A stretch of 64,000 nt of DNA from Mixta intestinalis (GCF_009914055.1 NZ_CP028271.1:3286001-3350000); one strand, 5' to 3'; shown: positions 14,606-24,628, counted from the stretch's first letter. Notes: generated by a model from the letters alone, not told the origin. Numbers and translations: made by a program.

Positions 14606-16206
14606 GCACCGGGATCTTTTACCCCGTTAAGGCTTTCCTGGTTGAGGTAGGAAGAGCGGCCCGCTTTTGCGGCGCTCATGCTGGCCGTTGAGTCAGCGCC
14701 TTTTTCGGCGGCAATGGCAGCCTCACTTAGCCCTTTGCCCGCAATGAGCTGCTGCAATGCAGGCTCCAGCGCATCAATCAGGGTGCGATCGCCAACGCGT
14801 GCCCCGCCGTAATGCTTCATGCGCTCCAGCCCGGTCATCAGCGCCTGCGCCAGCGGCTTGCCCTCTGCCTGCTGCTGCCCCGCGGCGGTAAACATAATCG
14901 ACATCAGCACGCCGCTGGAACCCCCCATCACCACCGCCAGTTGCTCACCAATCAGCGTTAGCAGACGGGCAGGCTCATTCAGAGGCAGCGCCTTTTGCTG
15001 GCTGCCCTGCAAAATTTTACGGGCTCCAGCGGCAAAGGTAGAACCGGTATCACCGTCACCTACTTTGGCATCCAGCTTATTCAGCTCGCTTTCCAGATCG
15101 ATTAACGTCTGGCACACCGTCTCCACCACATGCTGTACCGCTGCATTTTCAGAAGGCTGCGCCGCCTGCTGGCGTTGGATCGCCTCACCTTTTATGACTT
15201 CGGGTATGTGTAGCGCCTGTAGCGGTTGCCAGCCGCTCGCCTCAACCGGAAACTGAAGCGCCTGTAGCCGCTCATCATCCAGCAACAGCGTGGTCAGGGA
15301 AAAGCCTTTCATATCCAGCGAACTGACCAGCGTTGCCGGGCCGATAAGGTGACTAATCCGCTCGCCCAACGGCGTGCGCAACGTCTCACGCACCAGCACG
15401 CCCAGTTCCAGCATAGAAAAACCGCCGAGGTTATTGATTAACAGCAGCGCCTTTTGCCCCTGAGGCACCTTTTCCGCCAGTTTTTCCGTCATGATCTGCA
15501 CGATTTCGCGGCTGTTCTGGGTTTTTAGCGTAGAGACGCCCGGCTCGCCGTGAATGCCCATTCCCAGCTCGCTTTCGCCTTCCGCCACGCGGTTATCTGA
15601 TGATTCACCGGGGATATGGCAGGTGGCGAACGCCATACCGATACTGGCCGTCGCCTCAATCGCCTGCTGCGCACGGCGCGTTACCTCTTCCAGCGTTGCG
15701 CCCTGTTCCGCGTAATAACCCGCCAGTTTATGGATCAGCACGGTGCCCGCCAGGCCGCGCGGCTGCGGATTCTCCGGCAGAGCGATATCATCCTGCACGA
15801 TCGCCAGCTCAACTTTGTAGCCCAGCGTCCGCGCCTTTTCCGCCGCCAGGCCGAAGTTAAGACGGTCGCCGGTATAGTTTTTTACAATCAGCAGGCAGCC
15901 CGACTCGCCGGTAACGTTGATAATAGCGCTCAGCACCGCATCCACACTGGGCGAAGCGAAAACATCACCGCAGACCGCTGCGGTCAGCATCCCTTTGCCG
16001 ACAAAGCCAACATGGGCAGGCTCATGACCGGAGCCGCCGCCAGAAACCAGCGCGACCTTGCTTTTGTCCCAGTCGTTACGCACCACCACGCGAATGTTGT
16101 CGCCAACCTCAAGCCGACTCAGGTTATGCCAGGGCGTGCTCAACAGCGCGCCTTCAATCGCCTCATTGACCAGCTCGCTTTTATCATTCATGAAAAACTG
16201 ACTCAT
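14569..16206 (-). CDS. dhaK: ATP-dependent dihydroxyacetone kinase (DhaK-DhaL fusion)
   Basis: 545-residue single-chain kinase that phosphorylates dihydroxyacetone with ATP. The N-terminal DhaK domain (about 1-330) has SGGGSGHEPAHVGFVG near 56-71 and the substrate-binding His in MGIHGEPG near 216-223. The C-terminal DhaL domain (about 350-545) has the ADP/Mg motif DAKVGDGDTGSTF near 380 and GGSSGVL near 430. This is the Citrobacter freundii type; the PTS-dependent form would be three separate genes, and no dhaM is present. No glycerol dehydrogenase is adjacent, so it probably serves free dihydroxyacetone. Confidence 0.93.
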   Translation of the reverse strand: MSQFFMNDKSELVNEAIEGALLSTPWHNLSRLEVGDNIRVVVRNDWDKSKVALVSGGGSGHEPAHVGFVGKGMLTAAVCGDVFASPSVDAVLSAIINVTGESGCLLIVKNYTGDRLNFGLAAEKARTLGYKVELAIVQDDIALPENPQPRGLAGTVLIHKLAGYYAEQGATLEEVTRRAQQAIEATASIGMAFATCHIPGESSDNRVAEGESELGMGIHGEPGVSTLKTQNSREIVQIMTEKLAEKVPQGQKALLLINNLGGFSMLELGVLVRETLRTPLGERISHLIGPATLVSSLDMKGFSLTTLLLDDERLQALQFPVEASGWQPLQALHIPEVIKGEAIQRQQAAQPSENAAVQHVVETVCQTLIDLESELNKLDAKVGDGDTGSTFAAGARKILQGSQQKALPLNEPARLLTLIGEQLAVVMGGSSGVLMSIMFTAAGQQQAEGKPLAQALMTGLERMKHYGGARVGDRTLIDALEPALQQLIAGKGLSEAAIAAEKGADSTASMSAAKAGRSSYLNQESLNGVKDPGAYAVERVFAALK

Positions 16207-16402
16207 CGCTTCCTCTCTTAGTGTTGGTTCGCCCAGGCCCGGCGGCGCAAAAGGTTAACTGTAGCCGAAAAGCGGCTGGCTATGCACAGAAGCAACCCGA
16301 TACAGCCTCATCCGATCGTAGCGTTCGACGGGAACGGTACATGCCAGACCATGCCCGACGCGTAAGGGAAACCAGTTCGTCTGCGATAGGCGGCGCAGAA
16401 AT

Positions 16403-16435
16403 AAAAAAGGCCGTCTGCGGCGAGTACCCACGGCC
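16403..16435 (-). terminator. Terminator after murQ
   Basis: GGCCGT (16409-16414) pairs with ACGGCC (16430-16435). On the minus strand the stem is followed by TTTTTTAT. It lies 50 bp past the murQ stop. Confidence 0.65.
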
Positions 16436-16483
16436 TCTCTTTTGCTGTTTTTTTCTATCGCCGTGGCGTGCTTCCGGCGCGAA

Positions 16484-17401
16484 TTAGCGTTGTGAAGATA
16501 TCGCCTGACGCAGCGCCTGACGAATAAAGCCCTGATGCTGCGCCAAAAGCTGCGTTGCCTCCGTAGCCGAAAGCTGGCCCAATACCATCAGGATAGCGGT
16601 CTTACAGTGCCCGTTACAGGCTGCCAGCGCCGCCTGCGCCTCTTCGGTATGGCAATCGGTCGCCTGTCGGACAATATTAATCTGACGCTGCACCAGTTTC
16701 TGATTAGTGGCCTCAACATCCACCATCAGATTGCCAAACACTTTACCGCTGCGGATCATCGAACCGGTGGTCAGCATATTAAGCACCAGCTTCTGCGCCG
16801 TTCCCGCCTTCAGGCGGGAAGAACCGGTAATCACTTCCGGCCCCACCACCGGCGTTAAGGCAATATGCGCCACGCGCGCCATTTCGCTGTCAGGATTACA
16901 GGTCAGCGCAACGGTGGTCGCACCCTGGCGTCGCGCATAGTCCAGCGCGCCCAGTACATAGGGCGTACGCCCGCTGGCTGCGATGCCCACCAGCACATCG
17001 CGGGCGTTAAAATTAATTTCCTGCAAATCTGCCGCGCCCATCTCCGGCTTATCCTCCGCGTTTTCAACCGCCTGTAATATAGCGCGGTGACCACCGGCAA
17101 TTAGTCCCATAATCTGTTCACGCGGCGTGCCAAAAGTCGGCGGGCATTCACTGGCATCAAGGATGCCCAGCCGCCCGGATGTACCGGCTCCGCTGTAAAT
17201 CAATCGTCCACCCTGTTGAAAAGCCGCGGTAATCGTGTCCACCGCTTTGGCTATCTGCGGCACGATCGCCTCTACCGCCAGCGCTACCTTTTTATCTTCA
17301 TTGTTGATAATCCGCAGCATCGCTTCCGTTGTCAGCTCATCGATATTTTCGCTGGCCGGATTGCGGCTTTCGGTGATCATGCGTGACAGATCGAGACTCA
17401 T
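16484..17401 (-). CDS. murQ: N-acetylmuramic acid 6-phosphate etherase MurQ
   Basis: 305-residue cytoplasmic lyase that removes the lactyl ether from MurNAc-6-phosphate, giving GlcNAc-6-phosphate and D-lactate in cell-wall recycling. The SIS fold is clear: IYSGAGTSGRLGILDASECPP near 62-82, and VGIAASGRTPYVLGAL near 125. Length matches E. coli (298 aa). The start at 17401 is chosen for GGAGTAACA before ATG; 14 more residues to 17443 are not family-like. In E. coli the gene is followed by the PTS permease murP; here none is adjacent, so the substrate would come mainly from anhydroMurNAc recycling (inference). Confidence 0.95.
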   Translation of the reverse strand: MSLDLSRMITESRNPASENIDELTTEAMLRIINNEDKKVALAVEAIVPQIAKAVDTITAAFQQGGRLIYSGAGTSGRLGILDASECPPTFGTPREQIMGLIAGGHRAILQAVENAEDKPEMGAADLQEINFNARDVLVGIAASGRTPYVLGALDYARRQGATTVALTCNPDSEMARVAHIALTPVVGPEVITGSSRLKAGTAQKLVLNMLTTGSMIRSGKVFGNLMVDVEATNQKLVQRQINIVRQATDCHTEEAQAALAACNGHCKTAILMVLGQLSATEATQLLAQHQGFIRQALRQAISSQR

Positions 17402-17539
17402 TGTTACTCCTGAATAGTGCTGATACCTATTTTGGGCTACCAAAGGCCCAGCGCCTTATAATGAGCAACTTATTGGCAGAGATAAACCACTTAAACGACA
17501 GAAGCTTTCGCTGTCAGGTAAAAATAGCTCAACGCGGAC

Positions 17540-17566
17540 AAAAAAAATGCCGCCCGAAGGCGGCAT
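17540..17566 (-). terminator. Terminator after gltP
   Basis: ATGCCGCC-CGAA-GGCGGCAT stem on the plus strand, next to a run of As, so the minus-strand transcript has a perfect 8-bp stem followed by about eight Us. It is 17 bp past the gltP stop. Confidence 0.85.
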
Positions 17567-17582
17567 GGTCAGCTAAAACAGC

Positions 17583-18887
17583 TTACTGAGCTGAGCGCGG
17601 ATGGAGCATCTGCCGCTCATATTTTTCCGCCTGGACATTATCAAACTGGTCTTCCCATTTGGCGATAACCAGCACTGCCAGCGCGTTGCCCACCACGTTC
17701 AACGCGGTACGCGCCATATCCATGATACGGTCTACGCCAGCGATAAACGCCAGGCCTTCCAGCGGAATACCGACGCTACCCAGGGTTGCCAGCAGCACCA
17801 CAAAAGAAACGCCCGGCACGCCAGCGATCCCTTTTGATGTCACCATCAGCGTCAGTACCAGCACAATCTCATCCGTCAGGGAGAGATCGATACCGTACAG
17901 CTGAGCAATAAAGATTGCCGCGATGCTCTGGTAAAGCGTCGAGCCATCCAGGTTAAACGAGTAGCCGGTCGGCACCACGAAGCTGGTGATTGCCTTCGGC
18001 GCGCCGTAGGCTTCCATCTTCTCCATGATACGTGGCAGCACTGTTTCAGAGCTGGAGGTAGAGTAAGAGAGAATCAGCTCATCTTTCAGAATACGCATCA
18101 GCGTAGTGATTTTCAGCTGACAGAAGCGCGCCACCGCGCCCAGTACCACGAAAGCGAAGAACAGGATCGCGGCATACACCAGCAGCACCAGTTTCGCCAG
18201 CGGCCACAGCGAGGCAAAACCAAAGTTTGCAATGGTCACAGAGATCAAGGCAAATACGCCGATTGGCGCGTAGCGCATGATCATATGCGTCACTTTAAAC
18301 ATGGTTTCTGAAACGGAACGGAACACTTTCACCAGCGGATCGCGATGTTCCGACGGCAGTGAAGAAAGTCCCAGACCAAACAGCACCGAGAAGAAGATAA
18401 TCGGCAGCATGTCGCCTTTGGCGAACGCCGCGAAAATATTCTGCGGGATCAGTGACAGAATAGTCAGCACCAGGCTGTGCGCGCCGCTCTGCACCTGCTC
18501 GGTAGTCGCTTCATATTTAGAGATATCCACCGTTGCCAGCGTCGACATGTCAATGCCGGTGCCAGGCTGGAAAACATTCGCCAGGGTAATCCCTACCACG
18601 ATGGCAATGGTGGTAATCACTTCAAAGTACACAATTGTTTTGACGCCAATTCGCCCAAGCTTCTTCGCGTCGCCCACGCCAGCGATACCCACCACAAGAG
18701 TGGAGATTACGATAGGCACAACGATCATCTTAATCAGATGAATAAAGATATCACCGGCAGGCGAGAGGATATTGATGATTAACCATTCACGATCCCCAGG
18801 CTGATTATGCAAAATCGCACCAACGATGACACCCAGCACCAACGCAATCAGTATCTGCCAGGCAAGACTGATTTTAAAACCTTTCAT
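17583..18887 (-). CDS. gltP: Glutamate/aspartate:proton symporter GltP
   Basis: 434-residue inner-membrane transporter of the DAACS family (eight helices plus two re-entrant hairpins). The serine-rich hairpin is at AYSTSSSETVLPRI-type LSYSTSSSETVLPRI near 268, followed by VPTGYSFNLDGSTLYQ near 298 and GIAGVPGVSFVVL near 350, all family signatures for substrate and cation binding. It is divergent from acs, as in the E. coli gltP-acs neighbourhood, but the nrf genes that lie between them in E. coli are missing. Confidence 0.95.
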   Translation of the reverse strand: MKGFKISLAWQILIALVLGVIVGAILHNQPGDREWLIINILSPAGDIFIHLIKMIVVPIVISTLVVGIAGVGDAKKLGRIGVKTIVYFEVITTIAIVVGITLANVFQPGTGIDMSTLATVDISKYEATTEQVQSGAHSLVLTILSLIPQNIFAAFAKGDMLPIIFFSVLFGLGLSSLPSEHRDPLVKVFRSVSETMFKVTHMIMRYAPIGVFALISVTIANFGFASLWPLAKLVLLVYAAILFFAFVVLGAVARFCQLKITTLMRILKDELILSYSTSSSETVLPRIMEKMEAYGAPKAITSFVVPTGYSFNLDGSTLYQSIAAIFIAQLYGIDLSLTDEIVLVLTLMVTSKGIAGVPGVSFVVLLATLGSVGIPLEGLAFIAGVDRIMDMARTALNVVGNALAVLVIAKWEDQFDNVQAEKYERQMLHPRSAQ

Positions 18888-19398
18888 AGTGTTTCATTTC
18901 CTTAACAAACCCTGTTACCGCAGTGAAATAGCGGACATTTACACACTTAAGGGAAATGGACAAAGTCCGGTAAAATCGAGGGTTATTGATGGTAACGCCC
19001 GGAAAAGGGCATTTGATAAGTACCATTATCAATGGGCGAAAAGCAACCTTTGTGGCTATCTCTTTCGTCAGGTTGTGCTATGGCAAGATAAATTCCTTCA
19101 GGTTATCAATTCACTAACTCCATGTTCTAAAAAGTAATATAGCTGCCGTTTTTGGCATAGCTATGCAATAAGGACAGTAAACCGTTTGCTGCTTTTTTCA
19201 ACAATTTTTTTCGGCTTACCTACACTTTATTGAAATCTGAAAAATAAAACGCTCCGCATCTGGCTGTTAAAAAAACCAGCCTGTTACACCACAACGGGCA
19301 ATCACGTGATCTGTCGCGCAAAAAGGAAACAAAGCGCCGCTCCCCGCTGTTATTAACCTTTGATTGACATATCATTAACATATCTAAGGAGATCAGCT
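18888..19398. promoter_or_regulatory. Divergent gltP/acs control region
   Basis: 511 bp between divergent genes. In E. coli acs is activated by CRP with Fis/IHF repression from promoters close to the gene. Here ATCACGTGATCTGTCGCGCA near 19302 holds only a weak CRP-like match (about 7 of 10 core bases), and the region 19130-19280 is strongly AT-rich, suited to IHF/Fis. No ORF or terminator is convincing. Confidence 0.4.
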
Positions 19399-21354
19399 AT
19401 GAGCCAAATATTTAAACACCCTGTTCCCGCCAGTATTGCGGAAAATACCCTGATAAATGCTGAACAGTATCAGTCGATGTATCAACAATCGGTACAGGAT
19501 CCTGACGCTTTCTGGGGCGAGCAGGGAAAAATTCTGGACTGGATTAAGCCTTACAGCAAAGTAAAAAATACGTCATTCGCACCGGGCAATATCAATATCC
19601 GCTGGTATGAAGATGGCACGCTGAATCTGGCAGCAAACTGCCTTGACCGCCATTTGCACGAACGCGGCGAACATCCGGCGATTATTTGGGAAGGCGATGA
19701 CGCCAGCGAAAGTAAAACCCTGACCTACCGCGCCCTGCATCGTGAAGTATGTCGTTTTGCTAACGTACTGAAAGAGCTGGAGATCAAAAAAGGCGACGTG
19801 GTGGCGATTTACATGCCGATGGTGCCGGAAGCGGCAATTGCGATGCTGGCCTGCGCCCGCGTTGGCGCTATCCATTCCGTGATTTTCGGTGGCTTCTCAC
19901 CGGAAGCGGTAGCCGGGCGCATTATCGATTCCAGCGCCAGGCTGGTGGTAACGGCCGATGAAGGCATTCGTGCAGGCCGCGCCATTCCGCTGAAAAAGAA
20001 CGTTGATGAAGCATTAAAAAATCCCGGCGTAACCAGCGTTAAGCAGGTGATTGTGCTGAAGCGTACCGGTAACGATATCGGCTGGCAAAATGGTCGCGAC
20101 AGCTGGTGGCATGAGCGCATGAACAGCGCCAGCTCGCATCATCAGCCGGAAGAGATGAATGCGGAAGATCCGCTGTTTATCCTCTATACCTCCGGTTCTA
20201 CCGGCAAACCCAAGGGGGTATTGCATACCACCGGCGGCTATCTGGTCTATGCCGCTACTACCTTTAAATATGTTTTTGATTACCATCCTAACGATGTTTA
20301 CTGGTGTACCGCCGATGTCGGCTGGATCACCGGTCACAGCTATTTGCTGTATGGCCCGCTGGCCTGCGGCGCTACCACGCTAATGTTTGAAGGCGTACCG
20401 AACTGGCCGCTGCCGAGCCGCATGGCGGAAGTGGTGGATAAGCATAAGGTAACGCTGCTCTACACCGCGCCCACCGCGATCCGCGCGTTGATGGCGGAAG
20501 GCGATAAGGCGATTGCCGGAACCAGCCGCGCCTCGCTGCGTATATTAGGTTCGGTTGGCGAGCCGATTAACCCGGAAGCCTGGGAGTGGTATTACAAAAA
20601 GATAGGCGACAGCCGCTGCCCGATTGTGGATACCTGGTGGCAAACCGAAACCGGCGGTTTCATGATCGCTCCCCTGCCCGGCGCTACCGAACTGAAAGCG
20701 GGTTCAGCCACCAAACCTTTCTTCGGCGTACAGCCCGCGCTGGTGGATAACGAAGGAAAAAGCCAGGAAGGTGCCTGCGAAGGCAACCTGGTGATCGTCG
20801 ATTCCTGGCCGGGTCAGGCGCGCACGCTATTCGGCGATCACGACCGCTTTGAGCAGACCTACTTCTCCACCTTTAAAAATATGTATTTCAGCGGCGACGG
20901 CGCGCGGCGCGATGAGGATGGCTATTACTGGATTACCGGGCGCGTGGATGACGTGCTGAATGTCTCCGGTCATCGTCTGGGTACCGCCGAAATTGAATCA
21001 GCGCTGGTTTCGCATGCGAAAATCGCCGAGGCGGCAGTAGTGGGCATTCCCCACAGCATCAAAGGCCAGGCCATTTACGCCTACATCACGCTAAACCATG
21101 GTGAAGAACCCACGCCTGAACTCTATGCCGAAGTGCGTGGCTGGGTGCGTAAAGAGATAGGGCCAATCGCCACACCGGATGTCCTGCACTGGACCGATTC
21201 CCTGCCAAAAACGCGCTCCGGCAAAATTATGCGCCGTATCCTGCGCAAAATCGCTACCGGTGACACCAGCAATCTGGGGGATACCTCAACGCTGGCCGAT
21301 CCGGGCGTGGTGGAAAAACTGCTGGAGGAGAAACAGAGCATTACGATGCCATAA
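19399..21354 (+). CDS. acs: Acetyl-CoA synthetase Acs
   Basis: 651-residue AMP-forming acetate:CoA ligase; activates acetate to acetyl-CoA for growth on acetate and scavenging. Adenylate-forming motifs: LYTSGSTGKPKGVLHTTGG near 263-281, DTWWQTETGG near 411-420, YWITGRVDDVLNVSGHRLG near 513-531. The acetylation-regulated lysine is in PKTRSGKIMRR near 600. The start is ATG 19399 after AAGGAGATCAGCT, giving the E. coli length. First gene of acs-yjcH-actP. Confidence 0.97.
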   Translation: MSQIFKHPVPASIAENTLINAEQYQSMYQQSVQDPDAFWGEQGKILDWIKPYSKVKNTSFAPGNINIRWYEDGTLNLAANCLDRHLHERGEHPAIIWEGDDASESKTLTYRALHREVCRFANVLKELEIKKGDVVAIYMPMVPEAAIAMLACARVGAIHSVIFGGFSPEAVAGRIIDSSARLVVTADEGIRAGRAIPLKKNVDEALKNPGVTSVKQVIVLKRTGNDIGWQNGRDSWWHERMNSASSHHQPEEMNAEDPLFILYTSGSTGKPKGVLHTTGGYLVYAATTFKYVFDYHPNDVYWCTADVGWITGHSYLLYGPLACGATTLMFEGVPNWPLPSRMAEVVDKHKVTLLYTAPTAIRALMAEGDKAIAGTSRASLRILGSVGEPINPEAWEWYYKKIGDSRCPIVDTWWQTETGGFMIAPLPGATELKAGSATKPFFGVQPALVDNEGKSQEGACEGNLVIVDSWPGQARTLFGDHDRFEQTYFSTFKNMYFSGDGARRDEDGYYWITGRVDDVLNVSGHRLGTAEIESALVSHAKIAEAAVVGIPHSIKGQAIYAYITLNHGEEPTPELYAEVRGWVRKEIGPIATPDVLHWTDSLPKTRSGKIMRRILRKIATGDTSNLGDTSTLADPGVVEKLLEEKQSITMP

Positions 21355-21494
21355 CCTGTCAGCGGCATACGCCGTCTACTCTGAGCCACAAGCGGCACGG
21401 CTGGCCTTGCGCCAGCCGGTAAAACAGACGTCAAAACCCTATAAGAATACCCAAAAAGGTTGCTGCAACCTTTTATACCTCTGGAGACGCTGTA

Positions 21495-21803
21495 ATGAAC
21501 GACGCTATCTACGCCCGGATAGAGAAGAGCGCGCGCTTCAAACAGCTGGTGCATAAACGCCAGCGTTTCGCGCTGATCCTGTCCGTCATTATGTTAATTC
21601 TGTACGTCGGCTTTATTTTACTCATCGCTTTTGCCCCCGGCTGGCTGGGCACGCCGCTGCATGAAGGCACCAACGTGACACGCGGTATTCCCATCGGCGT
21701 CGGCCTGATTGTGATTTCTTTCCTGCTGACCGGCGTCTACGTCTGGCGTGCCAACGGCGAGTTTGATCGTTTGACCAAACAGATTATCGATGAGGTGAAA
21801 TAA
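21495..21803 (+). CDS. yjcH: YjcH, DUF485 membrane protein of the acetate operon
   Basis: 102 residues with two transmembrane helices (about 26-50 and 68-88) and charged ends. DUF485 proteins always accompany ActP-type acetate permeases and may be accessory subunits; the role is not proven. It is 140 bp downstream of acs, and its stop codon overlaps the actP start by one base (TAATG), indicating translational coupling. Confidence 0.95.
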   Translation: MNDAIYARIEKSARFKQLVHKRQRFALILSVIMLILYVGFILLIAFAPGWLGTPLHEGTNVTRGIPIGVGLIVISFLLTGVYVWRANGEFDRLTKQIIDEVK

Positions 21804-23464
21804 TGCGCGTGCTAAAACGCTTTACTGCGGCAGGCGCTTTGCTGCTGCCTCTGCCGCTGCTGGCTGCCGATGCCATTACCGGCGCGGTGCAAAAACAGAG
21901 CACCAACTATCAGGCGATTATTATGTTCCTGGTATTTGTCGCCGGTACGCTGGGCATTACCTGGTGGGCCTCCAAACGTACCCGCTCGCGCAACGATTAT
22001 TATACCGCAGGCGGTAATATTACCGGCTTCCAGAACGGCCTGGCGATGGCCGGTGATTTTATGTCTGCCGCCTCGTTTCTCGGTATCTCCGCGCTGGTTT
22101 ATACCTCCGGCTACGACGGTCTGATCTACTCGCTCGGCTTTCTGGTCGGCTGGCCGATCATTCTGTTTTTGATTGCTGAACGGCTGCGTAATCTGGGCCG
22201 CTATACCTTTGCCGACGTCGCTTCTTATCGTTTACAACAGAAACCGATCCGCACCCTCTCCGCCTGCGGCTCGCTGGTGGTGGTGGCGCTTTACCTGATC
22301 GCGCAGATGGTCGGTGCCGGGAAACTGATTCAGCTGCTGTTTGGCCTGGATTATCACGTCGCCGTGGTAATGGTCGGTATTCTGATGGTGCTTTACGTCC
22401 TGTTCGGCGGCATGCTGGCCACCACCTGGGTGCAGATTATTAAAGCGGTACTGCTGTTGTTCGGCGCGACCTTTATGGCGGTGATGGTAATGAAGGCGGT
22501 CGGCTTTAGCTTTAACGCTCTCTTCACGCAGGCAATGGAGGTGCACCCTAAAGGCGCAGCGATAATGCGTCCTGGCGGGCTGGTTAACGATCCGATATCT
22601 GCTCTCTCGCTGGGGTTGGGCTTAATGTTTGGCACCGCCGGGCTGCCGCATATCCTGATGCGCTTTTTTACCGTCAGTGATGCCCGCGAGGCGCGTAAAA
22701 GCGTGTTCTGGGCCACCGGCTTTATGGGCTACTTTTATATTCTTACCTTTATAATCGGCTTCGGCGCGATCCTGCTGGTAGGCGCGAACCCGGCGTTTAA
22801 AGATGCTACCGGCGCGTTGATCGGCGGCAACAATATGGCGGCAGTGCATCTGGCAAATGCGGTAGGCGGTAGCACCTTCCTCGGCTTTATCTCTGCGGTC
22901 GCTTTTGCCACCATCCTGGCGGTGGTAGCCGGGCTGACGCTGGCCGGTGCCTCCGCCGTATCACACGATCTGTACGCCAGCGTAGTACGTAAAGGCCAGG
23001 CGACCGAGCGTGAAGAGCTGCGGGTATCGAAAATCACCGTGCTGGTGCTGGGCGTGGTAGCCATTGCGCTGGGGATTCTGTTTGAGAAACAGAACATCGC
23101 CTTTATGGTAGGACTGGCCTTCTCCATCGCCGCCAGCTGTAACTTCCCGATTATCCTGCTGTCGATGTACTGGTCAAAACTAACCACGCGTGGCGCAATG
23201 ACCGGCGGCTGGCTGGGCCTGTTAACGGCGGTGCTGCTGATGATTCTGGGCCCGACGGTGTGGGTTCAGGTGCTGGGTCACGCCGCGCCGGTTTTTCCCT
23301 ATGAGTATCCGGCCCTCTTCTCAATGCTGGTGGCTTTTATCGGTACCTGGTTTTTCTCAATTACCGATGGTTCGGCGCAGGGCGCACAGGAGCGCCAGCT
23401 GTTCCGCGCCCAGTTTGTTCGCTCACAAACCGGTATCGGTATCGATCAGGGAAAAGCGCATTAA
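21803..23464 (+). CDS. actP: Cation/acetate symporter ActP
   Basis: 553-residue sodium:solute symporter family protein for acetate and glycolate uptake. A cleavable signal (ending LLAADA) precedes about 13 transmembrane helices. Family features include RSRNDYYTAGGNITGFQNGLA near 55-75 and FLGISALVYTSGYDGLIY near 90-107. Its start overlaps the yjcH stop. Terminator 17 bp after the stop. Confidence 0.96.
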   Translation: MRVLKRFTAAGALLLPLPLLAADAITGAVQKQSTNYQAIIMFLVFVAGTLGITWWASKRTRSRNDYYTAGGNITGFQNGLAMAGDFMSAASFLGISALVYTSGYDGLIYSLGFLVGWPIILFLIAERLRNLGRYTFADVASYRLQQKPIRTLSACGSLVVVALYLIAQMVGAGKLIQLLFGLDYHVAVVMVGILMVLYVLFGGMLATTWVQIIKAVLLLFGATFMAVMVMKAVGFSFNALFTQAMEVHPKGAAIMRPGGLVNDPISALSLGLGLMFGTAGLPHILMRFFTVSDAREARKSVFWATGFMGYFYILTFIIGFGAILLVGANPAFKDATGALIGGNNMAAVHLANAVGGSTFLGFISAVAFATILAVVAGLTLAGASAVSHDLYASVVRKGQATEREELRVSKITVLVLGVVAIALGILFEKQNIAFMVGLAFSIAASCNFPIILLSMYWSKLTTRGAMTGGWLGLLTAVLLMILGPTVWVQVLGHAAPVFPYEYPALFSMLVAFIGTWFFSITDGSAQGAQERQLFRAQFVRSQTGIGIDQGKAH

Positions 23465-23480
23465 GGATGGATGACAGACA

Positions 23481-23504
23481 AAGGCCGCTTACGCGGCCTT
23501 TTTT
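23481..23504 (+). terminator. Terminator after actP
   Basis: AAGGCCGC-TTAC-GCGGCCTT followed by TTTT. It ends the acs-yjcH-actP operon and may also act on the convergent cidAB transcript. Confidence 0.85.
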
Positions 23505-23511
23505 CTGGAGG

Positions 23512-24210
23512 TTAACTGGCAGCCCACATTATCTGGCTGATTAACGGCGCGGCAACCACGGTTAATACGCCCGACAACATCATCACCAGACTGGAGACAA
23601 CGCCTTCCTGCTGTCCAATTTCATAGGCGCGAGCAGTACCGGCCCCGTGCGAAGCGGCACCTAAACCCGCACCCTTCGCTATCCCTTCTTTCACCGCCAG
23701 GCGCAGGAATAACACGTCGCCCACCGCCATCCCAAAAACGCCGGTAATAACCACGAACAGCGCAACTAAATCGGGCTGACCGCCTACCTGCGAAGCCGCC
23801 GCTAACGCAAACGGCGTGGTGATTGAACGAACGGCCAGGCTACGCTGAATCACTTCCGGCAGCGACAGCAGCCGTGCCAGCCAGACTGAGCTACATACCG
23901 CCACCAGCGTCGCGGTTATTACCCCTGCCGTCAGCGACATCCAGTGCCGACGAATGATGGCCAGGTTCTCATATACCGGCACGGCAAAGGCCAGCGTTGC
24001 CGGGCCAAGCAGCCAAATCAGCCAGTGGCTTTCGCCGATATAATCCTGCCAGGAAATATGCGCAAACAGCAGCATCACTACCAGCACCAGCGGCGTCAGT
24101 ACCAGCGGCATCAGCACCAGCTTACGCCAGCGCCGGTAAAGTCGTTTATTAAGAAAATAGATGCAGAGCGTGGCGATAAAACAGAGCAGGCTAAGTATGA
24201 GATCAATCAT
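23512..24210 (-). CDS. cidB: CidB/LrgB-family membrane protein
   Basis: 232 residues with about six or seven transmembrane helices. The LrgB family signature GxGxASHGxGTARA is seen as GLGAASHGAGTARAYEIG near 170-187. Partner of CidA in a two-component holin-like system affecting murein hydrolase activity and, in some bacteria, pyruvate transport. The start ATG 24210 overlaps cidA by 8 bp; the 18 extra residues to 24264 would be read inside cidA and are rejected. Confidence 0.88.
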   Translation of the reverse strand: MIDLILSLLCFIATLCIYFLNKRLYRRWRKLVLMPLVLTPLVLVVMLLFAHISWQDYIGESHWLIWLLGPATLAFAVPVYENLAIIRRHWMSLTAGVITATLVAVCSSVWLARLLSLPEVIQRSLAVRSITTPFALAAASQVGGQPDLVALFVVITGVFGMAVGDVLFLRLAVKEGIAKGAGLGAASHGAGTARAYEIGQQEGVVSSLVMMLSGVLTVVAAPLISQIMWAAS

Positions 24211-24628
24211 GGCGCACCTGCTTACGCTGCGCCAGCCGAATTTCCAGCCGGTAAACGCGATCAACCACCAGCGCCGTAGCGCTTAACACCATTATTGTAC
24301 TGAGAGCAATGACCACGCAGATGCGCCAGCCTTCCACTTTCAGCAAATCACCGTAGTTCACCACTGCCACTACTGCCGGGACGAAAAACAGCAGCATCTC
24401 AGCGAGCAACCAGTTACCGCCTGCCTTGACCCATTTCAGTGGGATAATGCGCAGCATAATCAACGCCAGCATTAACACCATCCCGACAATATTGGCCGGT
24501 AGCGGCAAATGCAGCCAGCTCACCAGCTGCTGGGCAAAAATAAACAGGACGATATAAATACCCACCTGTAACGGTACCTGCAAACGCTGTAGCCAGCCTG
24601 TGCGTTGCGGGCTTATCGCAACTGCCAT
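24203..24628 (-). CDS. cidA: CidA/LrgA-family holin-like protein
   Basis: 141 residues with four hydrophobic segments. PLPANIVGMVLMLALI near 43-58 and LLFFVPAVVAVVNYGDLL near 79-96 are the CidA/LrgA core. Small holin-like membrane proteins of this family act with CidB in programmed lysis or in transport of pyruvate or acetate-type metabolites. Overlaps cidB and is divergent from a LysR gene, the standard cidR-cidAB layout. The adjacent acetate operon makes a link to overflow metabolism attractive, but that is inference. Confidence 0.88.
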   Translation of the reverse strand: MAVAISPQRTGWLQRLQVPLQVGIYIVLFIFAQQLVSWLHLPLPANIVGMVLMLALIMLRIIPLKWVKAGGNWLLAEMLLFFVPAVVAVVNYGDLLKVEGWRICVVIALSTIMVLSATALVVDRVYRLEIRLAQRKQVRHD

